Part shown: in pieces, positions 45,540-56,860 of the stretch | Numbering within the stretch: position 1 is the stretch's first letter | Layout of the letters: every line of letters starts with the position of its first letter | Assembly: GCA_037576215.1 (NCBI GenBank) | Contig: JBANDB010000013.1 | Location: 1,550,001-1,614,000, forward strand | DNA: 64,000 nt | From: Armillaria gallica | Lineage: Eukaryota; Basidiomycota; Agaricomycetes; Agaricales; Physalacriaceae | Reading direction: 5' to 3' | Translations under genes and position numbers: made by a program | The notes under the pieces: model-generated | What the model saw: only the letters and a program-made list of their open reading frames with translations | Database searches by the model: none | What the model was told of the DNA's origin: nothing

Positions 45540-46170
45540 GCTTGATAATAGCCAGAAAATAAAGTGAGGGCACTAGCTAGTCTGTATGCACAGACTATAG
45601 GGAGACTCGAAAGGTGAGCGAAGGAAACTTGAAAGTTACACTGGTACACTCACGACTCCCAAGTCTCATTAATTTTCTGTCCCATCTTGTACCCATCTTG
45701 CACGTTAATGTGAAGATGAAGCATCGATCAAATCGCTCGCTAAGGACGTTAGCCTTGGCTCGTCCGCCAAGTACCCTGTTTTAGTATCTGTTCACCCACC
45801 CTACTTAACATGGGGCCGCCTGACAATCAAACGCGATGGTGATGACCTAATTCGGAAGGGTGCTCCGATCTGATCAGTAAGCATTATTCATCTAGATCAT
45901 TTGGCTGACAGATTTCGAACAGATTCATGATAAGCACAGGTGGATAAGCAAGTGGGTCTCGTTTCAAATATCGATAGCAACGAACAGCGAGAAGGCGCAC
46001 GGATTCGTCATGAGATCCCGGATTGCGAGATATCTCCATATTTGGTGTGCGAACCGACGGGCGGGTGTACAATCCATCGTCCTGTATTGCACCACAATGA
46101 CGAGACTCGATTCGACGTTATAATGCGATAGCGAATCCAAGGATACAGCCAATACCCATCGGACACACTC
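45540..46170. other. No gene seen; probable promoter of the NmrA gene at the right end
   Basis: Only short frames. The minus-strand frame 45964-46338 overlaps the NmrA start and is its shadow. Confidence 0.4.
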
Positions 46171-46177
46171 GTCCACC

Positions 46178-47191
46178 ATGTCATACAAATCTTTCGCTCT
46201 CGTTGGGGCCAACGGTCTACTCGGCAAGCACATTCTGGACGCCCTCATCACAGAAAACGTCCCTTTCCTCGTCTTGACCCGGAAATCCTCCGATTCCTCA
46301 TCCAACCTCCCTGCCTCACCTAATATCAAGATCGCCAAGGTGGACTACGAGGACAGCGCCGAAGTCGCTACTGTCCTCAAGGAGAACAACATCGACGTCC
46401 TTATTTCAGCCATCAACACGGCGACGGGGGCGAAGAGTCAGTATGTTCTTGCGGACAGCGCGAAGGCTGCGGGAGTAAAGCTATTTGTGCCGTCGGAGTT
46501 TGGAAATCCGACCGCGGGGGCATCTGTGAAGCTGCTGAAGGAGAAGGATGATTTTGCTAGTGAGTGTTCCTGTCTCTGATGATTAAACACACAACTGAGT
46601 TCGACAATACCAGAATATTTGAAGAAGATTGGATTGCCATCTGCAAGAATTTATGTGAGTTTTTACTGGTATTTTGCTGTGACAATTACTGACCGCCGAA
46701 TGTAGACGGGGTTATTCTTTGTTTTCATTCCTGCAGTTGTCGGTTACGTTGTTGACCAAAAATTCAACATTGTTGGAAAGGGTCAAACAAAGGCTTCCTT
46801 CTCTGCGCTCGAAGACATTGGTGGTCAGTATATTATTAATTGCTCCGCCGCCGCACTGACTGAACATGTAACAGGCTTTGTTGCGTACATCCTGACCCAC
46901 CTTCCTGCCGAGCAATTAAACGACAAGATATTCCGTCTGCAGTCCGAGGGTTTGACGCTAGTGGAGGTCGCCGCCAAAGTAGGTGTTCCACCCAACCACG
47001 TCGACAAGCTTCCGGGTGACTTGGCTGAGTCATTCCTGGCTGCCCTGCAAGGATTGATAGAGGGCGGCGAGGGTTCCACCGGGTGGGATTACGAGGCGAA
47101 CAAGGAAGGCGCGGAGGGTGCCGGAAGTGCAAATGCGTTGTGGCCTGGGCATGAGTGGAAGACCATTACTCCTGCCCTCTTTAGCAAATAG
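46178..47191 (+). CDS. NmrA-like NAD(P)-binding oxidoreductase
   Basis: Exons 46178-46559, 46614-46654, 46706-46823 and 46875-47191 (introns 51-54 bp) join to 285 residues with no conflict. The N-terminus SYKSFALVGANGLLGKHILD carries the GxxGxxG dinucleotide-binding loop of a Rossmann fold. FVPSEFGNP (about residues 106-114) and KYLKKIGLPSARIYTGLFF (about 128-146) are typical of the NmrA/isoflavone-reductase-like group of atypical short-chain dehydrogenases. Substrate unknown; such proteins reduce small aromatic compounds or sense NADP. No signal peptide, so probably cytosolic. It is convergent with the Iml2-like gene, with 153 bp between stops. ATG 46178 sits in CACCATG, a good context. Confidence 0.92.
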
Positions 47192-47344
47192 CCGCTTCTG
47201 TTTTCCTGTAGTCAGTCTGAATTGAAAGAAGTTCATTCCAAAAAATCGTGCAGTCTATTGGGGGAATACAACATCAGTGGCGGTACAGGGTATAATTAGT
47301 CCATAAACATAGCAAAAACGGCAGATAGATCACGAATAAAGATA

Positions 47345-49601
47345 TCAAAGATTTCGCTTTCCAAGAGCTTCTAACGCTGCATGGGTGCGCATGTGTAAGG
47401 CGTTCTGTCATACAAGAATGTAGCGTCAGAATAGACTATGCTGGCTAACACAAAACACTGACCTCCATGCTATATCGTCCCTTTTTTCCAGACGGTCCAA
47501 CTTCGAGATGCTTTCCTACAATCGGTCGTCAAAACCAACGAAAACTGATATAAGGACAGCCGTACCGGAAAGAACGAGGTGGAACTGTGCGCGCGCCTCG
47601 TCCTCTTTACCTTGGCATGCAAGTAATCGACCCAGTTCATAGTCTGATGAGAGATTAGAACGAATCGACGGGCGGAGAGGAAACGTACGGGTATGATACA
47701 CAATATGATGGTCGAGCTCTATCTTGGGTCCGAATTTAAAGACGTCCTCAAATGCTGACACTGCAGTTTTAGCTGCATCGCTCTCGGATATACCGGCTAG
47801 CTCAACAACGGAAGGCGCATCAGGTGGTATGATGGCATCGGGGTCCTGTGGAGGGCCCGTTGAGTATAAGGGAGAACAAAACAGAGCAAAAACGAACCGG
47901 ATACGCAATATATCTCATGCAGACACCCTCCAAGAACTTGGCTAAACAAAAGTCGTCCCAGTAACCCATCGACTTCTTATCCTTGACATCCAGCTCCTTC
48001 AAGCACTCCTGCACCTCGACCAACATCTTTTTCGCAACAACCTCCCGAGGGGCATGCGTGATGGCCAAGAAGATATACCCAATCTCGAGCGCCGGAAGAG
48101 CCAGCCGACCTTGTGTCAAAAACTTGCGCGCCTTCCTCGCGACCAGCTTCTCCAAGGGTATACTCTTCCCCGCAATCTTCTGTCTAAGGTTGGGCACTTT
48201 CTCCATCAGAGCTTTCGCTTCCTTTGGATCCCCTCCGCCCTCAAGCAGACACACCGCCATCCCATACGTGTAAATCGCTTTGGACCACGTAGCCTCTCGC
48301 TCCAAATCCTGCCAACACTTCAAGCTGCCTTTCACATCCCAAAGTGCCAGACGTGCTATCGCAATCTCCCAAAAAGAGACGTGATGCAGATTCCTATACT
48401 GCGACTGGATCTCCATCGCCCGAGTGTAGCACCGTATGGATTCTTCTGGCTGAGATCGCATGAGCGCAAGACGCCCGGCCCCAAAGAGGAAGAAAACGCC
48501 GTTCGGATAACGTCGTGCGTTCCACAGGATGATTTTATCCGCCATTTGAACGTCGACGCCTTCGAATGTGAAGCTGGAGAGGACAAGGTGGAAAACCATG
48601 AGTGCCATGTCGCAGATGGGTCGTCGGAGTCCCTCATCGGATACAGGAACGGATGGTTCGTCGGATGTTGAGGTCCAACCGCCTGCTTTACTGAGAATGG
48701 AAAGGGCCTCGGCACGGTCACCGTGGTACCCGAAAAGTTCGATGATGGTGAGCAATTTTGAGGGCATGAGGCTCAGGATGAGGGTACTCATTCCGGCTCC
48801 GAGATAGACGCCCGAGCGGAAATGAACATCGATACTGTCGTCGTAGCCAGAAGGAGACGCTTCATCCATGGTCGTTATGAACTTGTACAGTACGCGGTAT
48901 ATATTGATGGTCGTTCGCATGTTTAATCTGTATGATACCGTGTCAGTTTGAGTTCAAAGAAGAGGTGGAGTAGCGCATGGAGGAAAGATCATGAGATGGA
49001 CTTACGCTTCTTTGATGAACGCTAGCCAATCACCAGAATATACGACGCCTAACAATGCCTTCTCGAATAGACTCTCTGCATAGACCAGCTCCGCGTGCCG
49101 TTCGACCGGGGTCATGCTCTTGATGAATCCGACGCCGGTAGTATTCAGGGAACTAACGACGTAGCCTGCAAGCCTCGACGTGAATGATGCTGCTTTCTTC
49201 CGGTGCTGCATCGCAATGAGATTCCCTTGCTTGGTGTGTCCGATACCTGCGAGGATGTCTTCGTCGGCGTACGACATAAATGCTTTTACGCATTGTATGA
49301 GACCGTATCCGGTAGAGAAGTAGAGTCTTTCCCTGTTCAATGAGCTATTTTAGAGAAACTAAAAGTGCACACGAAAATAGAAATACTTCTTTGGGTCGCT
49401 CTGCAAACAATACTCCTCCGATTCGAACATATGGGAGTTAAGAAAAAGCTCGAGGGCATGGGCCACGCCAGGGATATCATCGAGGGCCTCGTTGGGATCA
49501 TATGGAGTCTTGATATGTGGTGCCGTCCTTGAACAAGTGTCTTCTGCCACCTTTTCGTTCGTCAATTCCAGGGGGACGGGGGAAAGTGACACGACGGCCA
49601 T
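47345..49601 (-). CDS. Iml2/TTC39 family TPR-repeat protein
   Basis: Exons 49601-49387, 49332-49006, 48927-47898, 47845-47689, 47643-47566, 47515-47463 and 47404-47345 all join in frame to 639 residues. Introns are about 45-78 bp. Recognisable blocks: ALELFLNSHMFESEEY, ERLYFSTGYGLIQCVKAFMS, ALLGVVYSGDWLAFIKEALN, SLMPSKLLTIIELFGYHGDR, PNGVFFLFGAGRLALMRSQP and SMENALHMRTHAALEAL. These fit the Iml2 / tetratricopeptide repeat 39 family (DUF3808), helical TPR proteins. In yeast Iml2 is linked to clearance of protein inclusions via lipid droplets; a similar role here is inference. The last 20-codon exon is easily missed but matches the family C-terminus. The gene appears intact. Confidence 0.93.
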
Positions 49602-49609
49602 GACAGAGG

Positions 49610-50270
49610 AGAGCAACGAACGGGACCGATGATAAAAATCAAAGTACGGCCACGTGTTGTGGCACATGCATTAGCACGGACCGAATTCCGATTCTCCGAG
49701 TTCCTCCCTCAGCACAAACGGTCAAGGTTGTTACAGAAGTCGCGGAAAAAAAAACTGAAATTCCAAGTTGAATTCGCGGATTGCATGAAAAGCGCGCGTC
49801 GAATGTCGATGTAAGGCGGCCTTTCGCTTGAATGGTGGGATTATATCCGCCTGGAAGTACGTAAATCTGATTGAGATAGAGGTTACAATGGGAGTTTGGA
49901 CTAACCATTCTATAATGTCTATAATAGCCCCCGCCCCTCCCTGGAGAAAATTGGGAGGACTCGCTATTCCGCAGCGAATCCGCAGTTGAAAGATGCTACG
50001 TGAAAAAACAATAAAACGTTTCAGGCGGAGAGGATGTCCAAGAATATGTGTTAAACACTGCACCAAATGCAACGTTGAGTTTTTCTTTCTGAAGAGTGAG
50101 AAGAAAATGTTCACCCGCCGTCGTTGGAGCAGATAATAAACGACATCGTGGTAAACAATGAAGCCGGAAAAGGAATGCACATGGTCACGGATCGTTGTCC
50201 GGATTAGTTCGGACCGCGGCTTACCAAATGACTCTCACTCAACCGTGGTCGCATCTGGCCCGCGTACTGT
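49610..50270. other. No gene seen
   Basis: 5' side of the Iml2-like gene and left flank of the MITE. The minus frame 49731-50180 (149 residues) has no domain and overlaps low-complexity A-runs; I do not support it. Confidence 0.4.
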
Positions 50271-50273
50271 CTA

Positions 50274-50747
50274 CAGTGTACTACGGGTCCTTGGGACACC
50301 TGTGACACTGTGTGACACGGCTCGCGGAAACACCGGATCGATCTCTCCGAGGCCTATTTGATGTCACGCTTGTGGCTCAAATGTGCCCCATCCGACAAAT
50401 CGCAGTCTGGAGGGACGAGTCTCAGCCCAAATCCTTGGCTATAAGGGGCAAAGTTATAGCCAATGGTATGACTTACTCAAAAGAAGCATTATTTTTGGTT
50501 ATAATTCATGTTGTAAACCAGTAGTCTTCGAATAAAAGTTGTCTCTTGCCAAATTGAGCAATTTTGTGATGTATCACAATCTCTACCTCGCGCAATTCTC
50601 AGTCGTTCAGCTTGAAACTTTTGGAGGATGTTCAAAATATATAAAGGAAGATCCATGTCAATTTTGGTACGACTCCGTCCATAGGGACTGAAGCTATTTC
50701 CATTTGTCCCAAGGAACCTTGATGTCCCAAGGACCCGTAGTACACTG
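50274..50747. mobile_element. 474-bp MITE with TA target duplication (Tc1/mariner/pogo type)
   Basis: Perfect inverted repeats of 25 bp, beginning CAGTGTACTACGGGTCCTTG at both ends and differing only after GGGACA. Each end is next to TA (50272-50273 and 50748-50749), the target of Tc1/mariner-type elements. No transposase. The near-perfect ends suggest recent activity of a relative. Confidence 0.88.
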
Positions 50748-50759
50748 TACCAGTTGTGG

Positions 50760-51215
50760 GTCATATTTCTGAAGAATAGGTTCAAGTTCGGAATTTTTTA
50801 ATTGCTAAGGATTCGTTTCAAGCCCACGTGTCATCCACATGTTGACCCAAAAGGCACGCAGAAGGCAAACATGTGTTGCTCCCATGCACGCTTCTCTGTA
50901 TTTTCGCCTCTTTTAGATGTGAACTCATGCTTACTGGATGGTACACAGCTGCATTTTACCTTTTATAGGTGTATCATATCATCTGGCGTCCCTTGAATCA
51001 GATGTGATTCTGTCGCTACGAAGCCTCGAACCGGACTTGAAGCTCGCACACAGGTTCTGTAATCCTTTCCCTCGCGAAATTTAAATCTGAGCTGACCAGT
51101 CTCCTTCTGCAGCTAGGATTTATGAGTAGTATTGCCCACTGCTTGGTCTCTACTATTTCGATGACGTCTTTCCCTCCCATACATGTTGTAAAGGCATGAT
51201 TAGCGCCAAACTGAC
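50760..51215. other. No gene seen
   Basis: Short frames only, between the MITE and the 51.2-kb reading frame. Confidence 0.4.
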
Positions 51216-51379
51216 CATAATATGGCGTCTATCGTGTTAAGGGCCCCGCGTTCTTGCTCACTTGCATCGGCCTGCCTCGTTGAAGCCCGTCCAAACATTA
51301 CTGTTCCCTTTTTCAGTCCCCACAAAGGATATATATTGCGGGTGTGTCCCTTCAGACTTTCGCTATCAACTCATTCATC

Positions 51380-52095
51380 ATGTTTCGTTCCCCTTCACTG
51401 CAACCACACGACGCCGCTCAAAGAAGTGCTGAAGCACTTCCCATGCGGTATAGTGTCTCAGAAAGTTCTCGTCTCTACTGCTAGTGACAATCCCACCGAT
51501 TTCTTCCGTCCTTTACCCCATGAAGGTCCCCAGAGTCAGCGCGGCTCCTATGCTGAGCGTCCAAGAAGCGACGAACGCTACCACTCGACAGCTCAAGCCG
51601 GTCGCTACATGCCCGAGGGATCTCCTTTGCCTTTTATCCCGTCAGAAGACTCGAACGTCACGGTCAACTCCCCTATGGCATTTACTCGTCCTGTTCCTGG
51701 CTCTGACTTGACTCCAACCGATCTTGAACCTACTCCGTCACTGGAACAGAACAGGATGCATGGATCTTCCACCGAGAGTCTTGGTCCTGCATTTCGTCGT
51801 GTATCCAGATCTCCAACAACCTACGCTCGCACTGGCTCTGCCTTGAGTCCCGTCCATGAGCAAAGCACCGACATGATGTTGGACTTCAGGGGGGATGGAA
51901 CGCTACGCTCCCCCTAGCACCTCGCTGGTAGCGCCCCAACAACTGCAGCCGTATCAGCAGGGTTTGGACGCCTCTTTACAGAGATTGCGTACCCATTTCG
52001 ACTGCTGCCGCTCCTCGCATGTCCATGAGATGCATTCAACAAGCGACATTCTTTGTGAGTTCAGATTTTATTCAGTTGTCTTCCTTTATTCCTGA
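51380..52095 (+). pseudogene. Unrecognised Ser/Pro-rich protein with frame breaks
   Basis: ATG 51380 reads MFRSPSLQPHDAAQRSAEAL..., stopping at 51482. The Ser/Pro-rich, disordered-looking reading then continues in another frame (SDNPTDFFRPLPHEGPQS..., within the open frame 51222-51917) and again in a third (ERYAPPSTSLVAPQQLQPYQ..., 51895-52095) after a run of six G near 51890. A TATA-like GATATATATT lies about 50 bp before the ATG. Possible explanations are unrecognised small introns, indels in a pseudogene or sequence errors. No domain. Downstream 52100-52440 has further short frames (splice-like GTGAGT...AAAG at 52053-52108) that may be 3' exons. Confidence 0.4.
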
Positions 52096-52676
52096 AAGGT
52101 GTTCGATGTAGCTTGCGAGGGTATCGGACGTATAGACAAAGGTCTCGATGGGAACTTCTACGCGTTTTCGAGGAGTTTTCCTCGGCGTGTCGATGTCACA
52201 AAGCTTTGGCGCCAGTTATACGGTGCCATGGCGCGTGCGTCTCTCGTGCCGCCCCAGGAGACGACTCGGATTGAAATGCCAAAGAGCGGTGAGCCACATT
52301 TATGTCAATATCTTCGACACTGATGCCAGTCCTGACTCTAGTCTGCATTCATTTCAATAACGAACATGATGATGGACATAGTAAGCACAAATCAAAGAAG
52401 AGCAGGAGAGATGAACGGGACCATTATCGTCACCGTGACTGACTTGAGTCGGATTTGGTTGCTTCGATTTTCTGTTTTGTAAAGATAAGAGAGATGCTGT
52501 ATTACGATGCGTAACATGTTCATTTAGCCCCTTCCTTTTTATCGATGATCCAATGAGTAAGGATACTTATATCGATCTATTCTATATATCTGAAGATTCT
52601 TCATCAGTATTACTTTTCAACCACGTTCAGTGAAAATTTCTCCCGCTCATGCGAAGCTCCACTGAAGCACCATCCC

Positions 52677-53081
52677 CTACTTGCTATTGAAATATGCCCA
52701 ATTCTGGTCTACATTTGCTCGCCTACCATCCGATTTTGATTTTTGTTCTATTCGATTGAACGCGTCCTTAATATTCAGATCAATCACGCCAGAGGCGAGA
52801 AGTGTTCGGGCCTGGAGTTGTATAAGGGTGTTGTCAAGAGGGAGATGGCGTCGTTCATTACTTCCGAAGGGCCAGATATAAACTAATTCTGTCCCTGTGC
52901 ATAAGGTAGTAAACACGTCGAAGCAGCCTTTGGAAATATTGCATCGAGTCGCAAGAAACCCTGCCGAAATCTTCACACGGAGAGATCCTGGTGGACCTAG
53001 AAAAGACATTTTAGCGTTTGAGTCGTCTTTATAGATACTCGTAGTGTCCTTGAAGTTGCAGTAAGTATTCCTCTCACGCAT
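52677..53081 (-). CDS. Hypothetical protein, 134 residues
   Basis: An open frame of 134 codons from an ATG (MRERNTYCNFKDTTSIYKDD) to a stop, with balanced composition (LVYIWPFGSN, LLASGVIDLNIKDAFNRIEQ) and no signal peptide or membrane segment. No relative in the window and no domain that I recognise. It could also be the last exon of a longer gene. Antisense frames are shorter. Confidence 0.4.
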   Translation of the reverse strand: MRERNTYCNFKDTTSIYKDDSNAKMSFLGPPGSLRVKISAGFLATRCNISKGCFDVFTTLCTGTELVYIWPFGSNERRHLPLDNTLIQLQARTLLASGVIDLNIKDAFNRIEQKSKSDGRRANVDQNWAYFNSK

Positions 53082-53233
53082 TTATCAAGCGGTGCAGTAT
53101 GGCGTCCTGTAACTCAGCACGTGGAGTGACAGACGTGTCTGTGTGTCACGTTCAAGTTCAACATATTTCTTTCCTTCTACCACCATCCTCGCGTCCCATT
53201 TCGCCGTCGCAGCCACTCCTTAACAATATCCCC

Positions 53234-53965
53234 ATGCCTGGACTCAATACGAAGGAACAGAAATTCGAAGGGTGGCACTACGATGCTTGTGCTGGAGTCG
53301 TTCCGAGACGATGGGTACATGGACGAGACCTTGGAAAGGTATTTCATCGCTGGTACCCTTCACTTCTTTCCTGACTTTCTATCCTTTAGACATTCTCTAC
53401 GTCTATTGTGACTTTCGAGTCCATTGATTCTATTCCGTCGTCGCACGTCCACTTTCCTTCAGCCACATCGACGACTCCTTCTATCTCTATCGCTGCCCAT
53501 GACTTTGCACAATACTTCTCATCTCATGATGACTCGCTCATCGACATCAGCCAAGACTCTTCCTTCGATGACCTCTCATCCTCTTCGACCGCCTTTTCTC
53601 TGCCCACAGGTGTTGGCCTAGGAATTCTAGGCTTGACTAGAAAAGAAGGCGGGGATCCCTTTGACGGTCTTGGCCTCGTCCATATCAATCGCTCCTCTCG
53701 AGATTCATCATCTGATGGCGAAATTTCCCATACAATCTTGCGCGAGGCTGCACTGACGTTCCTGCAACCCTTGATACCTGTCGAGAGCGTGGTCCTTGGT
53801 CATCCAGAACCGGAGAAAACGAAACCTGTAGACATGCCTTCGCCTCGGAATCGTCCACGCAGGAGCTTGACGCGCAATTTGTCTGCTTCGACCGTCTCTA
53901 GTTCGCTGAAACGAGCTAGTAAAGGTGGTTCGTCGAAGGTAGACCGAGGTCGAAGCTGGCGTTGA
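53234..53965 (+). CDS. Unrecognised protein with Ser-rich and basic C-terminal parts
   Basis: Exons 53234-53338 and 53390-53965 (51-bp intron, donor GTATTT, acceptor CTTTAG) give 226 residues. The frame is also open upstream to an ATG at 53099, giving 271 residues; I prefer 53234 because CCCCATGCCTGG is a better start context and the stretch before it looks untranslated. The N-terminus is FEGWHYDACAGVVPRRWVHG. The middle is Ser/Asp-rich (DDLSSSSTAF). The C-terminus is Arg/Ser-rich (RNRPRRSLTRNLSASTVSSS). It looks like a disordered, possibly nuclear protein. No domain recognised. Confidence 0.6.
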
Positions 53966-54162
53966 TAGGATTGGGTGGACTAAACTGTAATACCATCTTT
54001 CGCTCCGATGAACTTCCGCGTCCCTTAACCTCCCTTTCTGATCGCACTGTTTGCATCATGTATTCGTTTATGCGAGATCATTGATGTGTCTCGAAGAACG
54101 TCCGGTGTCTCGGAAACAACAAATATTCGCTCTAGGAGTTCGGAGTGTAAGATAATGACGAC

Positions 54163-54270
54163 GATCCATTGTCTTTTTCCTTGGAGGAATTTAACGGGTT
54201 CACAGACGTGCAACTGATCGTTGAGTCAATATTGATTGCAGCTTGAATGTATGCCGTCGCGGACGAATGT
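54163..54270. repeat. About 105-bp repeat, also at 56441-56544
   Basis: The two stretches share CGATCCA, GGAATTTAACG, GTTGAGTC and CTTGAATGTATG in the same order and orientation, with scattered differences. The second copy lies just upstream of the HET gene. It may be a transposon end or a duplicated promoter piece; no inverted partner was found. Confidence 0.55.
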
Positions 54271-54479
54271 CAGGACAACCCATCCCGTCCTTGTCTCTCA
54301 TCTCCCTCACTGTCTCTTTTGCTCATTCGTACTTGTCCAGTGACAGAACCTTCTATATGGCAAGCCGACGATAGAAGGATTACATTCGTACTGCAGGCTC
54401 GCTGCGCCTCGTGCAGGATGATGTCTGTGTGGGCCGTCGAGTCCGGGGCCCGTGCGTTCGTTGATATGTCACGGTGACA

Positions 54480-55448
54480 CTTGATCACGCTGGCAAGATG
54501 AACACGGACCACCAACATTGCGAGAGGTAAGGACGTTTTCCAGTGTTATTTCCTTGCCGTTAACTCATTTTCGTGATTCCAGACCTTGCAGCAAGAGAGC
54601 GCAACAGGTTGGACAGTAACTCTGTTTTTTCGGACATGGCTGGGCAGCTCCAACCTGGGCTCGGTGAGCTCCCTCGTTAGAACATTTTCATTTCACTGCT
54701 GACTGTAGGTATTGGAAAGGTCCAGAGCTCTATGCAGCATCCGTGGCCAGTCTTCATCGATGTATCGTCAACCACAGTGAACGGTGGATATGGGTCTAAT
54801 TGTATGTCGGATGCATTTTCATCTGCGAATATCGACTAACTAGAATTTTCTAGGAAGGAAACTCGCTGTCGAGCAAGCTTGTGGAACAAGGAAAACCAAC
54901 AAAGGTAGTTTTGGAGGTGCGTGCAACCTCGTGTCGGTCGTTTACGTTGATTCCTTACCTATCTAATTCCAGGGTGAACGTTGAACCGGTCAATCTTTAC
55001 TGGCAACAGATCGCTCTCTCCCATCCCTACCGCTGCGACCATCCCGTTCAACATTGGTATGTATCCCGGCTCTCGTTCGTGCCATCGAGGACTAATGCCT
55101 AGGTTAGGACTTGAATACGGAGGGCGTCGGCGGCTGGTGGACTACGAAGGTATGGCCGATTTTCGATGTACGAGTCACCGAGGAGCTAACTGGATTCATG
55201 CAGTAACTGCCGATTACGCGCAAGGAATACTTGCGGGCATGCGCGGAGGGTCGCCTGTGCGTGCGGATGTTGAGAGGAGGGGTAGCGTGGATTGGCAGGG
55301 GAGGGATGGCCGGACACTTCTTTCATTAGCCTGGACGGGTGGGTTTTGCAACTCGGATGCGGGTTACCACATCCACGGAGATGTTTTGCGGATGCTCGGA
55401 TGGGACGTCGAGCAGCCTTGCAACCGGGCAGCGCAGTACTTGCAGTGA
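54480..55448 (+). CDS. Unrecognised multi-exon gene
   Basis: A series of short open stretches is separated by good GT..AG introns near 54529-54582, 54801-54853, 54905-54972, 55058-55108 and 55150-55203. The best joined 3' part reads TLNRSIFTGNRSLSPIPTAA, then NIGLEYGGRRRLVDYEVTAD and DWQGRDGRTLLSLAWTGGF, to a TGA at 55446-55448. I do not recognise a domain, and the 5' exons cannot be phased with confidence. Confidence 0.35.
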
Positions 55449-55449
55449 A

Positions 55450-56440
55450 GATATTCTTCGGCGTTCTATGGGTATAGAGTCAGTGTAATGACGAGAAGAT
55501 ACGGCAAAGTACGGCAGCATCCGCGGAGTCGACATCACTCACGGTACCGTCCAGTCTCGTAGTCGTTGATGGATTTGTTGATTCTGTGATGCTGTCACGC
55601 TGCCAGCCTGAACCTGTACCACGACCCTTTGGAAGGTATGAATGCGTATGCTGCATGTTTCCTTCCTCTTCACTGACTTTGATGTGGAACAGTGTTTCGT
55701 TTCATCTCCTCAAGACTCAATACCAGTACGAAGGTATGCATCGCCTCGAGATTATCTGATTGCATACCGACATTGATCTTTAGTCTTCTCCGTTCTGGAC
55801 CGGCGAGTGACGATAATGGATGTGATATGCACCTGAAAATGTTGAAACGGTACGTTTGGTGCAGTCTTTTCCTCTTCCGTCGGGTAACTGACATTGCTGT
55901 GTTCTGTAGGCTTCCGCCTTCAAGTTGGTATATCCGGCCACCATAGCACCTAGGAGTGGACACCTGAGACTGAAGGTTTGGCTCGAAGGTATAGACTGCA
56001 GGGCAGCGATGCTAGGATGAGGTGCGCTCGCTTTTTTACCTACCTACTGCGTGAATGCTGACCGGCTCATTTTGCAGTAGGTCACCTTCCTTTGATCTGT
56101 AGCGATGCGAGCACGGCCGATGTTCAAGTAAGGCATTCCTTGACTCTGACAGCCTGTACTAATTAACGACGACGTTGCAGTTCTCTCGAATCAAGCGGGC
56201 TGGTAGCGAGGGACGATGGACGGGATGGATGGGTGGACTTGTGTGAGCACATTGGTAAGCAGGCGGTAATGCTATTACGAGGCGTGTGCTAACATAGCGG
56301 GTATAGCACCATAGGTTCGTGGGAGAGAGGGCATGGATTAGCTAGAGAGGTGGACAAGAGGGTGCCTCCTGATAACAGAATGTACCTTGTAGACGCTGGA
56401 GTGAGTTTATGAGACAACGCGGGCGTCTCCGTGCCATGGC
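55450..56440 (+). other. Possible exons, not resolved
   Basis: Intron-like stretches occur at about 55637-55693, 55735-55788, 55851-55908 and 56022-56080, with short open parts between (VVVDGFVDSVML, FHLLKTQYQYE). It may continue the preceding gene or form another one. No domain. Confidence 0.3.
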
Positions 56441-56860
56441 GATCCAACGTCTTTTTTTCTGGGGGGAATTTAACGAGCGGTTTCGCAGGCGTTGTTGAGT
56501 CGATATTGACTGCGCCTTGAATGTATGTCGTCGTGGACGAATGATGGAATAAATTGACCAAGATCTTCACGTGTGCACCATGTTCCCAGGCTAACTTCTG
56601 CGGCATTGTTTGCATGTGTGTCAGGGCTGAGGTGTGCTTTACCTTCCAACACGTCCACCGGCGACTCGAGCACCTCTTCTCTGCACTCCCTGGACGATAT
56701 CTTGGAATAGTAGATAGTGAGTACAGATAATCTACGATTGTTTCGAGTACTTATTTCGACGATGTTAGCGCTCTCAAAAATTACGGGAAGTGTGCTTTGG
56801 ATTCGCATCAGATCGATTTGGAAACGCTTGCGCGTCGTATCGACGACTCTACAGAAACCA

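Noticed and set aside
48054..48671. 205-codon plus-strand frame
   Set aside because: Shadow of the Iml2-like gene on the other strand.
49731..50180. 149-codon minus-strand frame upstream of the Iml2-like gene
   Set aside because: Unusual composition and no recognised motif; the Iml2-like gene start at 49601 does not need it.
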